From Methanobrevibacter woesei (GTDB lineage Archaea; Methanobacteriota; Methanobacteria; Methanobacteriales; Methanobacteriaceae), in contig NZ_MZGU01000002.1 of the NCBI RefSeq assembly GCF_003111605.1, forward strand, positions 148,370 through 212,369: a stretch of DNA of 64,000 nt. Direction: 5' to 3'. The notes under the pieces were generated by a model that had not been told where the DNA came from, did not search any database, and saw nothing but the letters and a program-made list of their open reading frames with translations. Within the stretch, counting starts at the first letter, position 1; each line of letters opens with the position of its first letter. The position numbers were made by a program, and so were the translations under genes. Of the stretch, positions 9,451 through 18,766 are shown in pieces.

Positions 9451-9546
9451 TTATAAATATCTGAAGATAAGGATTGTTAGTAATCCGCTAATTAATAGTG
9501 CAAGTCCTCCACCAGTATTATTCATAAAAAGAATAATAAACAACAT
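9451..9546 (-). CDS. Possible 31-residue membrane peptide
   Basis: An open frame of 31 codons in the gap between hypE and the DUF2142 gene. It starts ML, has a short NNTGGG turn, and is otherwise nearly all hydrophobic (one or two membrane passes) with an Arg-Tyr-Leu end. No Shine-Dalgarno motif is visible, and a hairpin terminator lies just upstream, so it would need its own promoter. Coding status is uncertain. The rest of the 9298-9601 gap is plain A/T-rich DNA. Confidence 0.3.
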   Translation of the reverse strand: MLFIILFMNNTGGGLALLISGLLTILIFRYL

Positions 9547-9560
9547 CTTAACATTTCATT

Positions 9561-9597
9561 AAAAAAAAAAGAATATTGTTATCAGAAACATGATATT
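9561..9597 (-). terminator. Hairpin plus U10 after the DUF2142 gene
   Basis: On the minus strand, arms at 9587-9597 and 9572-9580 pair (AATAT-TGTT with AACA-ATATT, with a two-base bulge) around a six-base loop. A run of ten T follows at 9570-9561. It lies directly behind the stop of the DUF2142 gene. Confidence 0.55.
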
Positions 9598-9601
9598 TTT
9601 T

Positions 9602-11140
9602 TTAGTAAAAAGTACTTATTGTCAATATTAATGTTCCAGATAAAAATATGATAACTGCCAATATAACTTTTAAATCAAAATTTTTAATTTTTACAGATGC
9701 AGGTAAACAGAATATTAATGGGAAAAGGATTAAAAGTGGAATGTAATACCTTGCATAAACTCCAAGTAACATATCTAATTTATTGTAACCTACAGATGCC
9801 CAACTTAAATATTGTATGAATAATATCCCTATATAAATTAAAAATACTATTATTCCTATTTTTAATCTATTTTTATTGTTAAGACTAATTTCATGCGGAT
9901 AAATAAAGCAAAACATTGAAAAGAAAATAAGATATAATATGCTTAGAACTGGTGATGTGTAAATCCATTGCATAAAAGAGAATCTAAATAAATCAGTTAC
10001 CATTTCAGGAATTAAATTAGCACTCTGTAAAAAGAAAGTGAGTGCATTAAGAGGATTATTTATCATATAATTTATCTGACCTTCAGGACTTACATTAGCT
10101 TGAATAAAATGAATTTGTCTGAAAGTATTTTCAAGTTGAGGAGAAGCATAAAAAAGACTATAAGCCATACTAATAATCATTATACCAATAGGAATACCTC
10201 TTGATACAAGGAATACTTTTTTAGAATCAAATTTTTCTCTTGGAATTAAAAATATGAAAAATGCAAATAAACCATAAGGAAATTTAAAAAAACTTACCAA
10301 CAATATTGAAATAAAAAAAAATGCCATATCTTTATTGTTAATTAATGAAGAAGTTTTATACATGTAAATGAAATATCCTATAGATAATATGCAAAAACTA
10401 TATACAAATCCATCTACATTAAAAGAAGCTGCCTGATATACACTCATAGGCAAACAGCTTATAACTAGCAATGCCATTTTATAATTAGGAGATTTTTTAA
10501 TACCTATTGCACAAATTCCCGCATACAGGAATAAATTAAATAAACGACCAAGCCACATGGCCCAAATCACACTTAAATCCAATAATTTTGCTAGTAAAAT
10601 ACCAAATCCTGAAAGAATATAACCATAAAAAGGATTTTGAGGAAAACCAGCATCATAAAATGTTTTCGTATTGTTTATCGGATCCTGATAAAAATCATTA
10701 TCTACAATAGTCTGCCCCATATTATTCTGTAATTGATAAACAAGATCAGAAACAACATAACCTTCTTTTTGATATTCAGGAATCAAAATTCCTAAAGAAG
10801 TCATATCACTTCGTGCAAAGTGCTCATTTTCATCAATACTAATTAATGTGGGTGTTGTAACAACTGTCAGTATTCCAAAAATCAATATTATAACAAATGC
10901 TACTTTATGAAGTTCATTTTTATGTTTAAAAGAATAAATAATAGCTATTAAACCAGCAATAAACAATACAGTTAATAATATGATTTCTGCTTTAGGAAAA
11001 GTATAATTTTCTACTTTAAAAAATGTAAACATGAAAAATAATAAACTTAAAGCAAATACTAAAATATATTTTTTATTTTTCAATATACTATTAAAAATAG
11101 TTTGAATATATTTATTAAAAATTTCACACATCTCATTCAT
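9602..11140 (-). CDS. DUF2142 multi-spanning membrane protein
   Basis: A 512-residue protein with roughly 11-12 hydrophobic segments and an extracytoplasmic loop after the second or third helix that carries ISIDENEHFARSD near residue 110. That acidic DE-x-EH loop and the overall layout match DUF2142, a family placed with GT-C lipid-linked glycosyltransferases and often found near polysaccharide genes. The likely job is transfer of a sugar from a lipid carrier outside the membrane, but no donor or acceptor can be assigned. It is a single gene with its own terminator. Confidence 0.7.
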   Translation of the reverse strand: MNEMCEIFNKYIQTIFNSILKNKKYILVFALSLLFFMFTFFKVENYTFPKAEIILLTVLFIAGLIAIIYSFKHKNELHKVAFVIILIFGILTVVTTPTLISIDENEHFARSDMTSLGILIPEYQKEGYVVSDLVYQLQNNMGQTIVDNDFYQDPINNTKTFYDAGFPQNPFYGYILSGFGILLAKLLDLSVIWAMWLGRLFNLFLYAGICAIGIKKSPNYKMALLVISCLPMSVYQAASFNVDGFVYSFCILSIGYFIYMYKTSSLINNKDMAFFFISILLVSFFKFPYGLFAFFIFLIPREKFDSKKVFLVSRGIPIGIMIISMAYSLFYASPQLENTFRQIHFIQANVSPEGQINYMINNPLNALTFFLQSANLIPEMVTDLFRFSFMQWIYTSPVLSILYLIFFSMFCFIYPHEISLNNKNRLKIGIIVFLIYIGILFIQYLSWASVGYNKLDMLLGVYARYYIPLLILFPLIFCLPASVKIKNFDLKVILAVIIFLSGTLILTISTFY

Positions 11141-11447
11141 ATAAATAATGATAGTAAATAATAATATAAATATAATTATATATTCATCAATAATCTCTTT
11201 TTAATGATATCCTACACATGATTAAAAAGTTATCCACTTAAATATAGCAATTAACTCAAATAATATTTATATACTCCCATAATAACCTGAAAGCCATATA
11301 TAATTATTTTTTTATAATTATTGGAACTAAACATTTGATATATTAAATTTAATATGAAATTATTATACCAAAATAATGATAAGAAAAATAGTAAATATAA
11401 AAAATAGTTATTAAAATATTAAAAAAAGAGAAAAAAAAGTAAAGAAT
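11141..11447 (-). promoter_or_regulatory. A/T-rich gap with a likely promoter for the DUF2142 gene
   Basis: No gene seen. On the minus strand a TATA-like GTATATAAATA at 11267-11277 would start transcription near 11245, leaving about a 100-base leader before the DUF2142 ATG. An imperfect A/T inverted repeat (ATAATTAT on both sides of six T) lies at 11300-11321. Confidence 0.35.
11420..11442 (-). terminator. Poly-U tract after rps8e
   Basis: The minus strand reads two T-rich runs immediately after the S8e stop codon, typical of archaeal U-tract termination. Confidence 0.4.
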
Positions 11448-11831
11448 TTATTCTTTGATTAAAATTCCGTTAATAACACCATCTTGACCAGGTCTAGAGG
11501 TAACTTTTGCATTTCCTTTAGAAGTTTCTACAATAGCACCTTTGGTAATGATATTCCTTCTTACGTAGTTTGGGTTTGCACTGTTTTCAATTACACCAAT
11601 AATGTCAACTACTTCAGTGGTGTTATCATCAGGGTTAGTTACATTGATTTTGTTACCAGTAGATAATCTGAGTTTTTCGTTTCCACCACGGGTTCTGATT
11701 TTTTTCAATCTTTTTTCATCTACTCTAGTTTCTGCTGGTTCTCTACCTAATTCAGATTTCCTTTTTCCACGGTTAGCTCTAAGTCTAGCACCAGATGGAC
11801 TTCTTGTTGATTTTCCTTGAGAAATTGCCAT
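11448..11831 (-). CDS. rps8e: 30S ribosomal protein S8e
   Basis: A 127-residue S8e, an archaeal/eukaryotic small-subunit protein. The basic N-terminus (GKSTRSPSGARLRANRGKRKSELGR) and the NPNYVRRNIITKGAIVET segment near residue 88 are diagnostic. Length is normal for the short archaeal form. It is monocistronic, preceded by an A/T-rich region with an inverted repeat at 11890-11938 and followed by a U-tract terminator. Confidence 0.95.
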   Translation of the reverse strand: MAISQGKSTRSPSGARLRANRGKRKSELGREPAETRVDEKRLKKIRTRGGNEKLRLSTGNKINVTNPDDNTTEVVDIIGVIENSANPNYVRRNIITKGAIVETSKGNAKVTSRPGQDGVINGILIKE

Positions 11832-12180
11832 TATTTCACCTTAATAATAATTTTATATATAATTAATTAGTAATCGCAAAACATCAAAACTCTTTCATTT
11901 AAATTACTAGCAAGAATATGTAATTTAAATCATGAGAGCAAAAAAGAGCTTTAATGAATAATGATAATTAAATATATTTAACTTTCTAATATAAAAAGAT
12001 ATGGTTTTTTAAAAGTTAAACTAAAGTTATTTATTATTTATTCTTTTTTCATATTTAAATGATAATACAAGAATATTAAATAAAAATCTATCTTAATTAA
12101 ATTAATTTATAGAAAGCAACTAAACTTTAAAAGTAATTAAGACAAATATTATATTATTATATAAAATTATAGGTGATACT
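11832..12180. promoter_or_regulatory. Divergent intergenic region between rps8e and proS
   Basis: No gene seen. It holds a long inverted repeat (see 11890-11938), and an AGGTGAT ribosome site near 12171 serves proS. Base composition is strongly A/T. Confidence 0.45.
11890..11938. repeat. 18-base inverted repeat upstream of rps8e
   Basis: The left arm (11890-11907, ending CATTTAAATTAC) and right arm (11920-11938, starting GTAATTTAAAT) are near-perfect reverse complements around a 12-base spacer. Both arms contain TTTAAAT, a TATA-like core, so it may be a back-to-back promoter or operator rather than an RNA hairpin. Confidence 0.5.
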
Positions 12181-13587
12181 GTGGAAAATTTTAGTGAATG
12201 GTTCCATGATATTTTAGAAAAAGCAAATATAACCGATTCAAGATATCCAATTAAAGGAATGGCAATTTGGATGCCTTATGGATTTCAAATAAGGAAATAT
12301 ACATTAGAAGTCTTAAAAGAGTTAATGGATCAAGAATGTGATGAAGTTTTATTCCCTATGTTAATTCCTGAAGAAGAACTAGCTAAAGAAGGAATTCATG
12401 TTAAAGGATTTGAAGATGAAGTATACTGGGTAACTCAAGGCGGACAAAAAGAATTAAACGAAAAATTAGCTTTAAGACCAACCAGTGAAACCTCAATGTA
12501 TCCAATGTACTCCTTATGGATTAGATCACATATTGACCTTCCAATCAAATATTATCAGATAGTTAACACATTTAGATATGAAACTAAACACACCAGACCT
12601 CTTATAAGAGTTCGTGAGATTACAACTTTTAAAGAAGCTCATACTGCTCATGCAACTAAAGAAGAATGTGATGAACAGGTTAATACCTTTGTTGAATTAT
12701 ATAAAGATTTCTTTGATTATTTAGGAATTCCATATCTTATAAGTAAAAGACCAGAATGGGACAAATTCCCAGGTGCAGACTACACAATGGCTTTTGACAC
12801 CATTATGCCTGATGGAAAAACCTTGCAGATTGGTACAGTGCACAATTTAGGTCAAACTTTTGCAAAAACCTTTGATATTACCTTTGAAGATAAAGATGGT
12901 GAACATAAATTAGTTTATCAAAGCTGTGCAGGTCTTTCTGACCGTGTAATTGCAGCTTTTATTGCTGTTCATGGAGATGAAAAAGGATTAAAACTTCCAG
13001 CAATAGCTGCACCAGACCATATTACTATTATACCAATCTTATTTAAAGAAGGTAAAGAAGAAGTTATTGCAAAATGTATGGAGCTTAAAGAGTTATTTGA
13101 AGATGCAGGACTACGTGTAAATATTGATGACAGAGATATTAGACCGGGTAAAAAATTCTTTGATTGGGAACTTAAAGGAACACCATTAAAACTTGAAATT
13201 GGACCAAGAGATCTCAAAAATAATAAAACAATAGCTATGAGAAGAGATGAACTTGAAAAAATAGAGCTTGATTTAGATGACAGTCTTCTCGACAAGGTTC
13301 TAGATTTACTTGAAGATTATGATGATAATCTATATGAAACCTCTTGGGATTTCCTTGAAGAACATGTTAAATTCACAGAAAACATTGATGAAGTTAAAGA
13401 CTTAATTGAATCTGGAAATGTAGTGTCCTTTAACTGGTGTGGAGATGAAGCATGCGGTAAAGCTATTGAAGAAGAAACAGGCTACGACATTTTAGGAATC
13501 CAAGAAGAAATCACAGATAGTGATGCTAAATGTATCCATAGTGGAGAACCAGCAAAATATGTTGCAATAATGGCTAAAACTTACTAG
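12181..13587 (+). CDS. proS: Prolyl-tRNA synthetase (archaeal/eukaryotic type)
   Basis: A 468-residue class II synthetase that charges tRNA-Pro. Motif 2 lies in [27 protein letters not shown] near residue 122, motif 1 is around the GMAIWMPYG segment, and the C-terminal zinc-binding domain includes [15 protein letters not shown] near residue 420 and a further cysteine near residue 445. It ends in Tyr, as usual for the eukaryote-like ProS. The start is GTG at 12181, 3 bases after an AGGTGATACT ribosome site. It heads a proS-cofC-thiD operon. Confidence 0.95.
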   Translation: MENFSEWFHDILEKANITDSRYPIKGMAIWMPYGFQIRKYTLEVLKELMDQECDEVLFPMLIPEEELAKEGIHVKGFEDEVYWVTQGGQKELNEKLALRPTSETSMYPMYSLWIRSHIDLPIKYYQIVNTFRYETKHTRPLIRVREITTFKEAHTAHATKEECDEQVNTFVELYKDFFDYLGIPYLISKRPEWDKFPGADYTMAFDTIMPDGKTLQIGTVHNLGQTFAKTFDITFEDKDGEHKLVYQSCAGLSDRVIAAFIAVHGDEKGLKLPAIAAPDHITIIPILFKEGKEEVIAKCMELKELFEDAGLRVNIDDRDIRPGKKFFDWELKGTPLKLEIGPRDLKNNKTIAMRRDELEKIELDLDDSLLDKVLDLLEDYDDNLYETSWDFLEEHVKFTENIDEVKDLIESGNVVSFNWCGDEACGKAIEEETGYDILGIQEEITDSDAKCIHSGEPAKYVAIMAKTY

Positions 13588-13598
13588 AGGTTGTTATA

Positions 13599-14270
13599 AT
13601 GGATGAAATTTATGGAATAATACCTGTAAGCAGGTTTAAAGAATGTAAAACAAGATTATCTCCATTTTTAAATGAAGAAGAAAGGGAAAACCTCTTGAAA
13701 GTAATGCTTAAAGATGTGACTGAATCTGTAGCTAAATATGTTGACAATATTATCATTATTAGTGCTGATGACGATGTTTTAAACTATGGTAAAAGTTTAA
13801 ACCTTAAAACATTAAAAGAAAATGAAAATTCAAACTTAAATAAAGCACTAAAACAGGCTATGGATTACTGCAAATCAAAAGCTAAAAAAGTAATAATTTT
13901 ACCTTCTGATGTTCCTTTAATTGGAAAAACAAATATTAAAATGCTAATTGATTCAAGCAAATCTTTAGATTTTATTATTGTTCCATCTAAAGGCGGAGGA
14001 ACTAATGCAATTATTATGAAACCAGGAGCTATTAGAACTAAATTTGGTGATTTCAGTTATAAAGAACATGTAAATGCTGCAGATAGAAAAAATCTTAATC
14101 CTCAAGTCCATGATTCTTTCTTCATGGCATTAGATGTTAATACAACTGAAGATTTAGGAGAAATAATGGTTCATGGTGAAAATACCAACACCAGAAAATA
14201 CTTAAAAGAATTAAAAATCAATGTTGAATCTGTTCATGGCAGTGAAAGATTAAAAGTAACAAGAGGTTAA
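13599..14270 (+). CDS. cofC: 2-phospho-L-lactate guanylyltransferase
   Basis: A 223-residue CofC, which activates 2-phospholactate with GTP for coenzyme F420 synthesis. IIPVSRFKECKTRLSPFL at the N-terminus is the nucleotide-binding loop of the MobA-like fold, VIILPSDVPLIG near residue 103 carries the metal-binding aspartate, and GGGTNAIIMKP near residue 133 is a CofC signature. A GAGGT ribosome site precedes the ATG. The gene follows proS by 11 bases and precedes thiD by 3. Confidence 0.93.
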   Translation: MDEIYGIIPVSRFKECKTRLSPFLNEEERENLLKVMLKDVTESVAKYVDNIIIISADDDVLNYGKSLNLKTLKENENSNLNKALKQAMDYCKSKAKKVIILPSDVPLIGKTNIKMLIDSSKSLDFIIVPSKGGGTNAIIMKPGAIRTKFGDFSYKEHVNAADRKNLNPQVHDSFFMALDVNTTEDLGEIMVHGENTNTRKYLKELKINVESVHGSERLKVTRG

Positions 14271-14273
14271 CTG

Positions 14274-15014
14274 ATGATTGCAATGTCCATAGCTGGGGTG
14301 GATCCTTCAGGAGGTGCAGGTGTTTTTGCTGATTTAAAAACATTCCAAGCTCTTGGTGTTTATGGAACAGGAGTTGTAACTGCACTTACTGCACAGAATC
14401 CCTATAACATGTTTTCTTTAAAAGCAATTGATAGCAACTATGTAGCTGAACAGATTGATGCAGTCTTAGATAGCTATGAAATTGAATATATTAAAACAGG
14501 AATGCTTTATTCAAAAGAAATAATTAAAACAGTATCACAAAAAATTAAAGAATACAATTTAAAAGCTATTGTAGATCCAGTTATGGTTGCAACATCTGGA
14601 GGTAATTTATCTAAAGATGAAACTGCAGAATCTTTAAAAAGATATTTACTTCCAAATTCTTTTTTTACAACACCCAATGTAGATGAAGCAGAAAAACTAA
14701 GTGGAATCAAAATAACAAATGAAGAAAATGCAATAAAGGCTTCAGAAAAATTACAGAAAATATGCAACAATATGATTACTGGAGGTCATCTTCAAGGAAA
14801 CAATATCATAAACATCGATGGTGAAATAACCATTAAAAAACAAAAACTATTAAAATCTGAAAATCTTCATGGAAGCGGTTGTAACTTCTCAGCTGCAATA
14901 ACAGCTTATTTAACAAAAAAAGATAGCTTAAATGAAGCTATTTCAAAATCATTAGATTATACTTATGAAAGTATAAAAAATGGAAATTATGGGACCTTAA
15001 TCCCATACATCTAA
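14274..15014 (+). CDS. thiD: Hydroxymethylpyrimidine / phosphomethylpyrimidine kinase
   Basis: A 246-residue ribokinase-fold enzyme that phosphorylates HMP and HMP-P for thiamine synthesis. Motifs: AGVDPSGGAGVFADLKTF near residue 7, GVVTALTAQNP near residue 34, DPVMVATSGG near residue 102, TPNVDEAEKLSG near residue 134 and the C-terminal HGSGCNFSAAI anion hole near residue 200. It lacks the ThiN domain fused to ThiD in some archaea. Its last 18 bases overlap the convergent ABC ATPase gene. Confidence 0.93.
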   Translation: MIAMSIAGVDPSGGAGVFADLKTFQALGVYGTGVVTALTAQNPYNMFSLKAIDSNYVAEQIDAVLDSYEIEYIKTGMLYSKEIIKTVSQKIKEYNLKAIVDPVMVATSGGNLSKDETAESLKRYLLPNSFFTTPNVDEAEKLSGIKITNEENAIKASEKLQKICNNMITGGHLQGNNIINIDGEITIKKQKLLKSENLHGSGCNFSAAITAYLTKKDSLNEAISKSLDYTYESIKNGNYGTLIPYI

Positions 15015-15740
15015 TTCTTCAACAACTTCATTTACTAATTTTATAAATTCTGGTGATTCTCTTTTTCTAATACGAGGTAAATCCACATTTACCACTTTTT
15101 TAATCTTACCAGGATTTCTGCTCATTATAACAATTTCATCAGCAAGGAAAACTGCCTCATCTACATCATGAGTAACAAATACAATTGTATTATCAAATCT
15201 TTCCCAAACTCCAATTAATTGTTCTTGAAGTTTATGCCTATTTTGCATGTCCAAAGCAGAAAAAGGTTCATCCATAAGTAAAATAGGAGTATGTTTAAGT
15301 AAAGACCTAATAATAGCTACTCTTTGTTTCATACCTCCAGAAAGTTCATGAGGATAATTATCTTTAAATTCAATTAATCCTACTCTTTCAAGATATCTCT
15401 CAGCAGTTTTAAGATTTTCCTCTTTTGAAGCTTTACCAGAAATATTAAGACCAAACATTACATTATCCAATACAGTTAACCATGGGAAAAGAGAATACTG
15501 TTGGAAAATAACAGCCCTATCTCCAGAAGGACCTTTAACAATTTCCCCATCTGCAATGATTTCTCCAGAAGAAGGTTTATCCAAACCAGCTATTAAACGT
15601 AAAAGAGTTGTTTTACCACAACCTGATGGTCCTAAAAGACAGACAAACTTACCATCATCAATGTTTAAATTAATATCTTCCAAAACAGATAATTCATCAT
15701 GTTTAAAAGATTTATTTATATTTTTAATTTCAATCGCCAT
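14997..15740 (-). CDS. ABC transporter ATPase (nitrate/sulfonate/taurine type)
   Basis: A 247-residue ATPase with Walker A GPSGCGKTTLL near residue 37, Q-loop FQQYSLFPWLT near residue 80, signature LSGGMKQRV near residue 134, Walker B ILLMDEPFSALD near residue 153 and switch histidine VTHDVDEAV near residue 190. This is the SsuB/TauB/ThiZ subfamily. I choose the ATG at 15740 because GGAGGTTAA sits 6-7 bases before it. It is coupled to the upstream permease gene. No binding protein is encoded nearby, so the substrate is open. Confidence 0.85.
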   Translation of the reverse strand: MAIEIKNINKSFKHDELSVLEDINLNIDDGKFVCLLGPSGCGKTTLLRLIAGLDKPSSGEIIADGEIVKGPSGDRAVIFQQYSLFPWLTVLDNVMFGLNISGKASKEENLKTAERYLERVGLIEFKDNYPHELSGGMKQRVAIIRSLLKHTPILLMDEPFSALDMQNRHKLQEQLIGVWERFDNTIVFVTHDVDEAVFLADEIVIMSRNPGKIKKVVNVDLPRIRKRESPEFIKLVNEVVEELDVWD

Positions 15741-15755
15741 TGAATTAACCTCCAT

Positions 15756-16496
15756 CTACCAGAATATTTTGTCTTGAACATATCCAAAGATAAAGTCAAG
15801 AATTAAACCGATAATACCGATAGTTAACATTCCTACTACTGTTGTTCCAGTATCAAAAAGATTTGTAGCAGTTAAAATCATGTATCCTAATCCACTACTT
15901 GAACCAATCATTTCTGCTGAAATAGTACACATTAAAGCTATTCCAATACCTACTTTAAGACCAGAAACAATGTATGGTATAGCAGATGGCAAAATAACCT
16001 GTTTTAAGATAACTCCATCAGTAGCCCCTAATGTTTGAGCTGATTCAATTAATACCTTATCAGTTCTTTTAACACCATCAATAGTATAAATTAAAATTGG
16101 GAAAACACAACCCATAAAGATAATAAATACAGCAGGAACAGTTCCAATACCAAACCATAAAATTGAAAACGGAATCCAAGCAACTGGTGGAATTGGTCTT
16201 AAGATACTAATAACAAAAGTACAAATATCTTCTAATCTTTTATACCAACCAAGTAAAATTCCAAGAGGAATAGCTACAATAGCTGCAATGAATATACCGG
16301 CAAATACCTTAAATAATGTGTCAAATGCATCTCTAAATAATTCACCAGATATTATTAAATTCCATGCAGAAAAACAAACCTCTACTGGACTAGGCAGTAT
16401 ATAAGGATCAACTAAATTAAAAACAGCAGTTATCAAATACCAAACAATAATAATAAAGATTGGTAAAATCACTGGTGTAAATTTATTTTTATACAA
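15756..16496 (-). CDS. ABC transporter permease (SsuC/TauC type)
   Basis: A 246-residue permease with about six membrane segments. The cytoplasmic EAA-type loop, ESAQTLGATDGVILKQVILPSAIPYI near residue 148, contacts the ATPase. It starts at a TTG 4 bases after GTGAT. With the following ATPase it makes a two-gene importer of the nitrate/sulfonate/HMP class. The solute-binding protein is missing from the window. Confidence 0.82.
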   Translation of the reverse strand: MYKNKFTPVILPIFIIIVWYLITAVFNLVDPYILPSPVEVCFSAWNLIISGELFRDAFDTLFKVFAGIFIAAIVAIPLGILLGWYKRLEDICTFVISILRPIPPVAWIPFSILWFGIGTVPAVFIIFMGCVFPILIYTIDGVKRTDKVLIESAQTLGATDGVILKQVILPSAIPYIVSGLKVGIGIALMCTISAEMIGSSSGLGYMILTATNLFDTGTTVVGMLTIGIIGLILDFIFGYVQDKIFW

Positions 16497-16578
16497 TTAT
16501 ATCACATACTTTTAATTAATTTAATATAATAATAGTATTAAATTGTAAAAAAAACTATATAAATCTTTATAAAGAATT

Positions 16579-16619
16579 TTAAGTTAAAAAATAAAAAAAA
16601 GATAAGAAAGATAACTTAA
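16579..16619 (-). terminator. Inverted repeat and U tract after the P-type ATPase
   Basis: TTAAGTTA (16579-16586) and TAACTTAA (16612-16619) are perfect reverse complements, and between them the minus strand is T-rich (TCTTTTTTTTATTTTTT). It begins at the stop codon of the ATPase gene. Confidence 0.45.
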
Positions 16620-18742
16620 GATTCAATTGATTCTACTTTATCTCTCTCATTTAAAATAGATTTTGTACTTAGAGCTCCTAAAAGCATTGTAGATAAATTA
16701 TGAACTGTAGATGAAAATGCAGGAGTTATTGCACCGCATACTCCAAGAAGGATTAATCCACCATTAATTGCAACAATTCTTTGGTAGTTACTGTTAATCC
16801 TATCTAACATTCCAGTACTTAATTTTCTAAGTGTAATTAAATCATATAAATTATCAGACAATAAAGAGATATCTGCAACTTCTCTTGCAATGTCTGATGA
16901 ATTTTTCATAGAAACTGAAACATCTGCAGTAGCTAATGCTGGAGAATCATTAATTCCATCACCAACCATTATAACAGTTTTATTTTCTGCTTTTAATTCT
17001 TTGATGATTCTAGCTTTATCCTCTGGTAGAACTTGGGATTTATAATCGGTAATTCCTAAAGCTTCAGCACTTGCTCTTGCACCATTTTCGCTGTCACCTG
17101 TAAGCATTACAACATTTTCAATTCCTAAAGATTTAAGTTCACTAATGACTTCTTTAGCTTCATCCCTTACAGGATCTTCAATACAAATTACTCCTTCAAT
17201 TTTACCATCAAGTGCAAAGTAAACAACAGAATATTTTTCAGCCTTCTCATTGATGATTTTTTCTTGCTCAGGACTTACTTCAATTTTTTCATCATCAAAT
17301 AAAAAGTGCTTACTGCCAATTACTGCACGTTTACCTTCATAGCTAGTTGCAATACCATGAGCTACTATATATTCCACTTCACTATGGTCTTCACTGTGAG
17401 TTAATCCTTCTTCCTCAGCCTGTTTAACAATAGCTTTTGCAATACTGTGAGCAAAGTGCTCTTCAATACATGCAGCCATTCTAAGGACTTCATCACGTGA
17501 ATAATCACCAAGAGGTATTACATCCACAACTTTTGGAGTTGCATTTGTTAAAGTACCTGTTTTATCAAATACAATTGTGTCTGCAATTGCATATTTTTCA
17601 AGGAATTTTCCACCTTTTACCATCATTCTATTGTCAGAAGCTTCACGCATTGCAGAGATAATAGATAATGGTGTTGTTAATTTAATTGCACATGAAAAAT
17701 CAACCATCAAAACAGATAATGCTTTTGTAGAATTTCTAGTTAACAGATATGTAATAGCTGTTGTAAGAAAACTATATGGAACAATAGAGTCAGCTAACTG
17801 CTCAGCTTTACTTTGAGCATCTGCTTTTAACTCTTCGGAGTTCTCAATAAGATCAATAATTTTATTTAATCTTGTTTCTTTATTAACAGAATAAACTTCA
17901 ATTATTAGATTACCTTCTTCAACAACAGTTCCTGCATGGACAGTTTTGCCCAGTGTTTTAAATACAGCTAATGGCTCTCCAGTCATAGAAGATTCATTAA
18001 CCATCCCTTCACCTTCAACAACTTTTCCATCTACAGGAATTACATCACCCATATGTATTTTAATGCGATCTCCTTTTTTGATTTCACTAGCTGGATGAGA
18101 TATTTCTGTTTGATTACCATCTTCATCCTCACAAACCAACCATACAGTATCAATATTTAAAGCTAAACTGTCTTTTAATGTGCTTTTAGTTTTTTGCATG
18201 GTGTATTCTTCAAGAAGGTCAGAAATTGAAAGGAGAAACATCATTGAACTAGCTGGAGCAAAATTTTTCTTATATAAAGAACCTAAAATAGCTGCCCCAT
18301 CCAAAAGTGCAACATCCATTCTAAAATCTGTTAGACTATCTAATCCCTTTAAAATATATCTTGAAGCGCGACATAATGTTAAAATTCTTTTAAATGGTAT
18401 TGGCATGAATAATCTGAAAATTATTCTTTTTGTAATCATTTTGGTTAATTTTAATAAAAAACGATTTGTAAGTTCCCTTAATTCTTCTTTAGAAGTAGGT
18501 TCTCCCTTAACCAAATCAGATCTACGAATATTATTTAAAATAGAAAGTATTCTATCTTTATTTTTAATATCATCATAAACAATTAAAATACTTCCATTTC
18601 TATGAGATGTTGAAACTTCTTTAATAAAACAATGCTCTCTCAATGAAGCTGCTAAACCATACCCTTCTTCTTTAGTAAATGCATCTTTTCCAGAACGGAC
18701 TCTAAGCCTAGTTCCTTTATCATACATTATTTGGTATTTCAT
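16616..18742 (-). CDS. P1B-type heavy-metal ATPase with an atypical SCA membrane motif
   Basis: A 708-residue P-type ATPase. It has an N-terminal HMA_2-like domain (about residues 1-75) without a CxxC metal site, the actuator loop with MTGEPLAV near residue 248, the phosphorylation motif FDKTGTLTN near residue 395, an HSIAKAI segment in place of the usual HP motif, MLTGDSENGA near residue 548 and GDGINDSPALATADV near residue 598. The membrane ligand motif that is normally CPC or SPC reads F-S-C-A-I-K near residue 351. It lies 24 bases behind a DUF6110 gene and downstream of paired operator palindromes. The transported metal is unknown; Mn, Fe and Co are candidates. Confidence 0.85.
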   Translation of the reverse strand: MKYQIMYDKGTRLRVRSGKDAFTKEEGYGLAASLREHCFIKEVSTSHRNGSILIVYDDIKNKDRILSILNNIRRSDLVKGEPTSKEELRELTNRFLLKLTKMITKRIIFRLFMPIPFKRILTLCRASRYILKGLDSLTDFRMDVALLDGAAILGSLYKKNFAPASSMMFLLSISDLLEEYTMQKTKSTLKDSLALNIDTVWLVCEDEDGNQTEISHPASEIKKGDRIKIHMGDVIPVDGKVVEGEGMVNESSMTGEPLAVFKTLGKTVHAGTVVEEGNLIIEVYSVNKETRLNKIIDLIENSEELKADAQSKAEQLADSIVPYSFLTTAITYLLTRNSTKALSVLMVDFSCAIKLTTPLSIISAMREASDNRMMVKGGKFLEKYAIADTIVFDKTGTLTNATPKVVDVIPLGDYSRDEVLRMAACIEEHFAHSIAKAIVKQAEEEGLTHSEDHSEVEYIVAHGIATSYEGKRAVIGSKHFLFDDEKIEVSPEQEKIINEKAEKYSVVYFALDGKIEGVICIEDPVRDEAKEVISELKSLGIENVVMLTGDSENGARASAEALGITDYKSQVLPEDKARIIKELKAENKTVIMVGDGINDSPALATADVSVSMKNSSDIAREVADISLLSDNLYDLITLRKLSTGMLDRINSNYQRIVAINGGLILLGVCGAITPAFSSTVHNLSTMLLGALSTKSILNERDKVESIES

Positions 18743-18766
18743 TTTTATGGCCTTATAATTAAAAAA

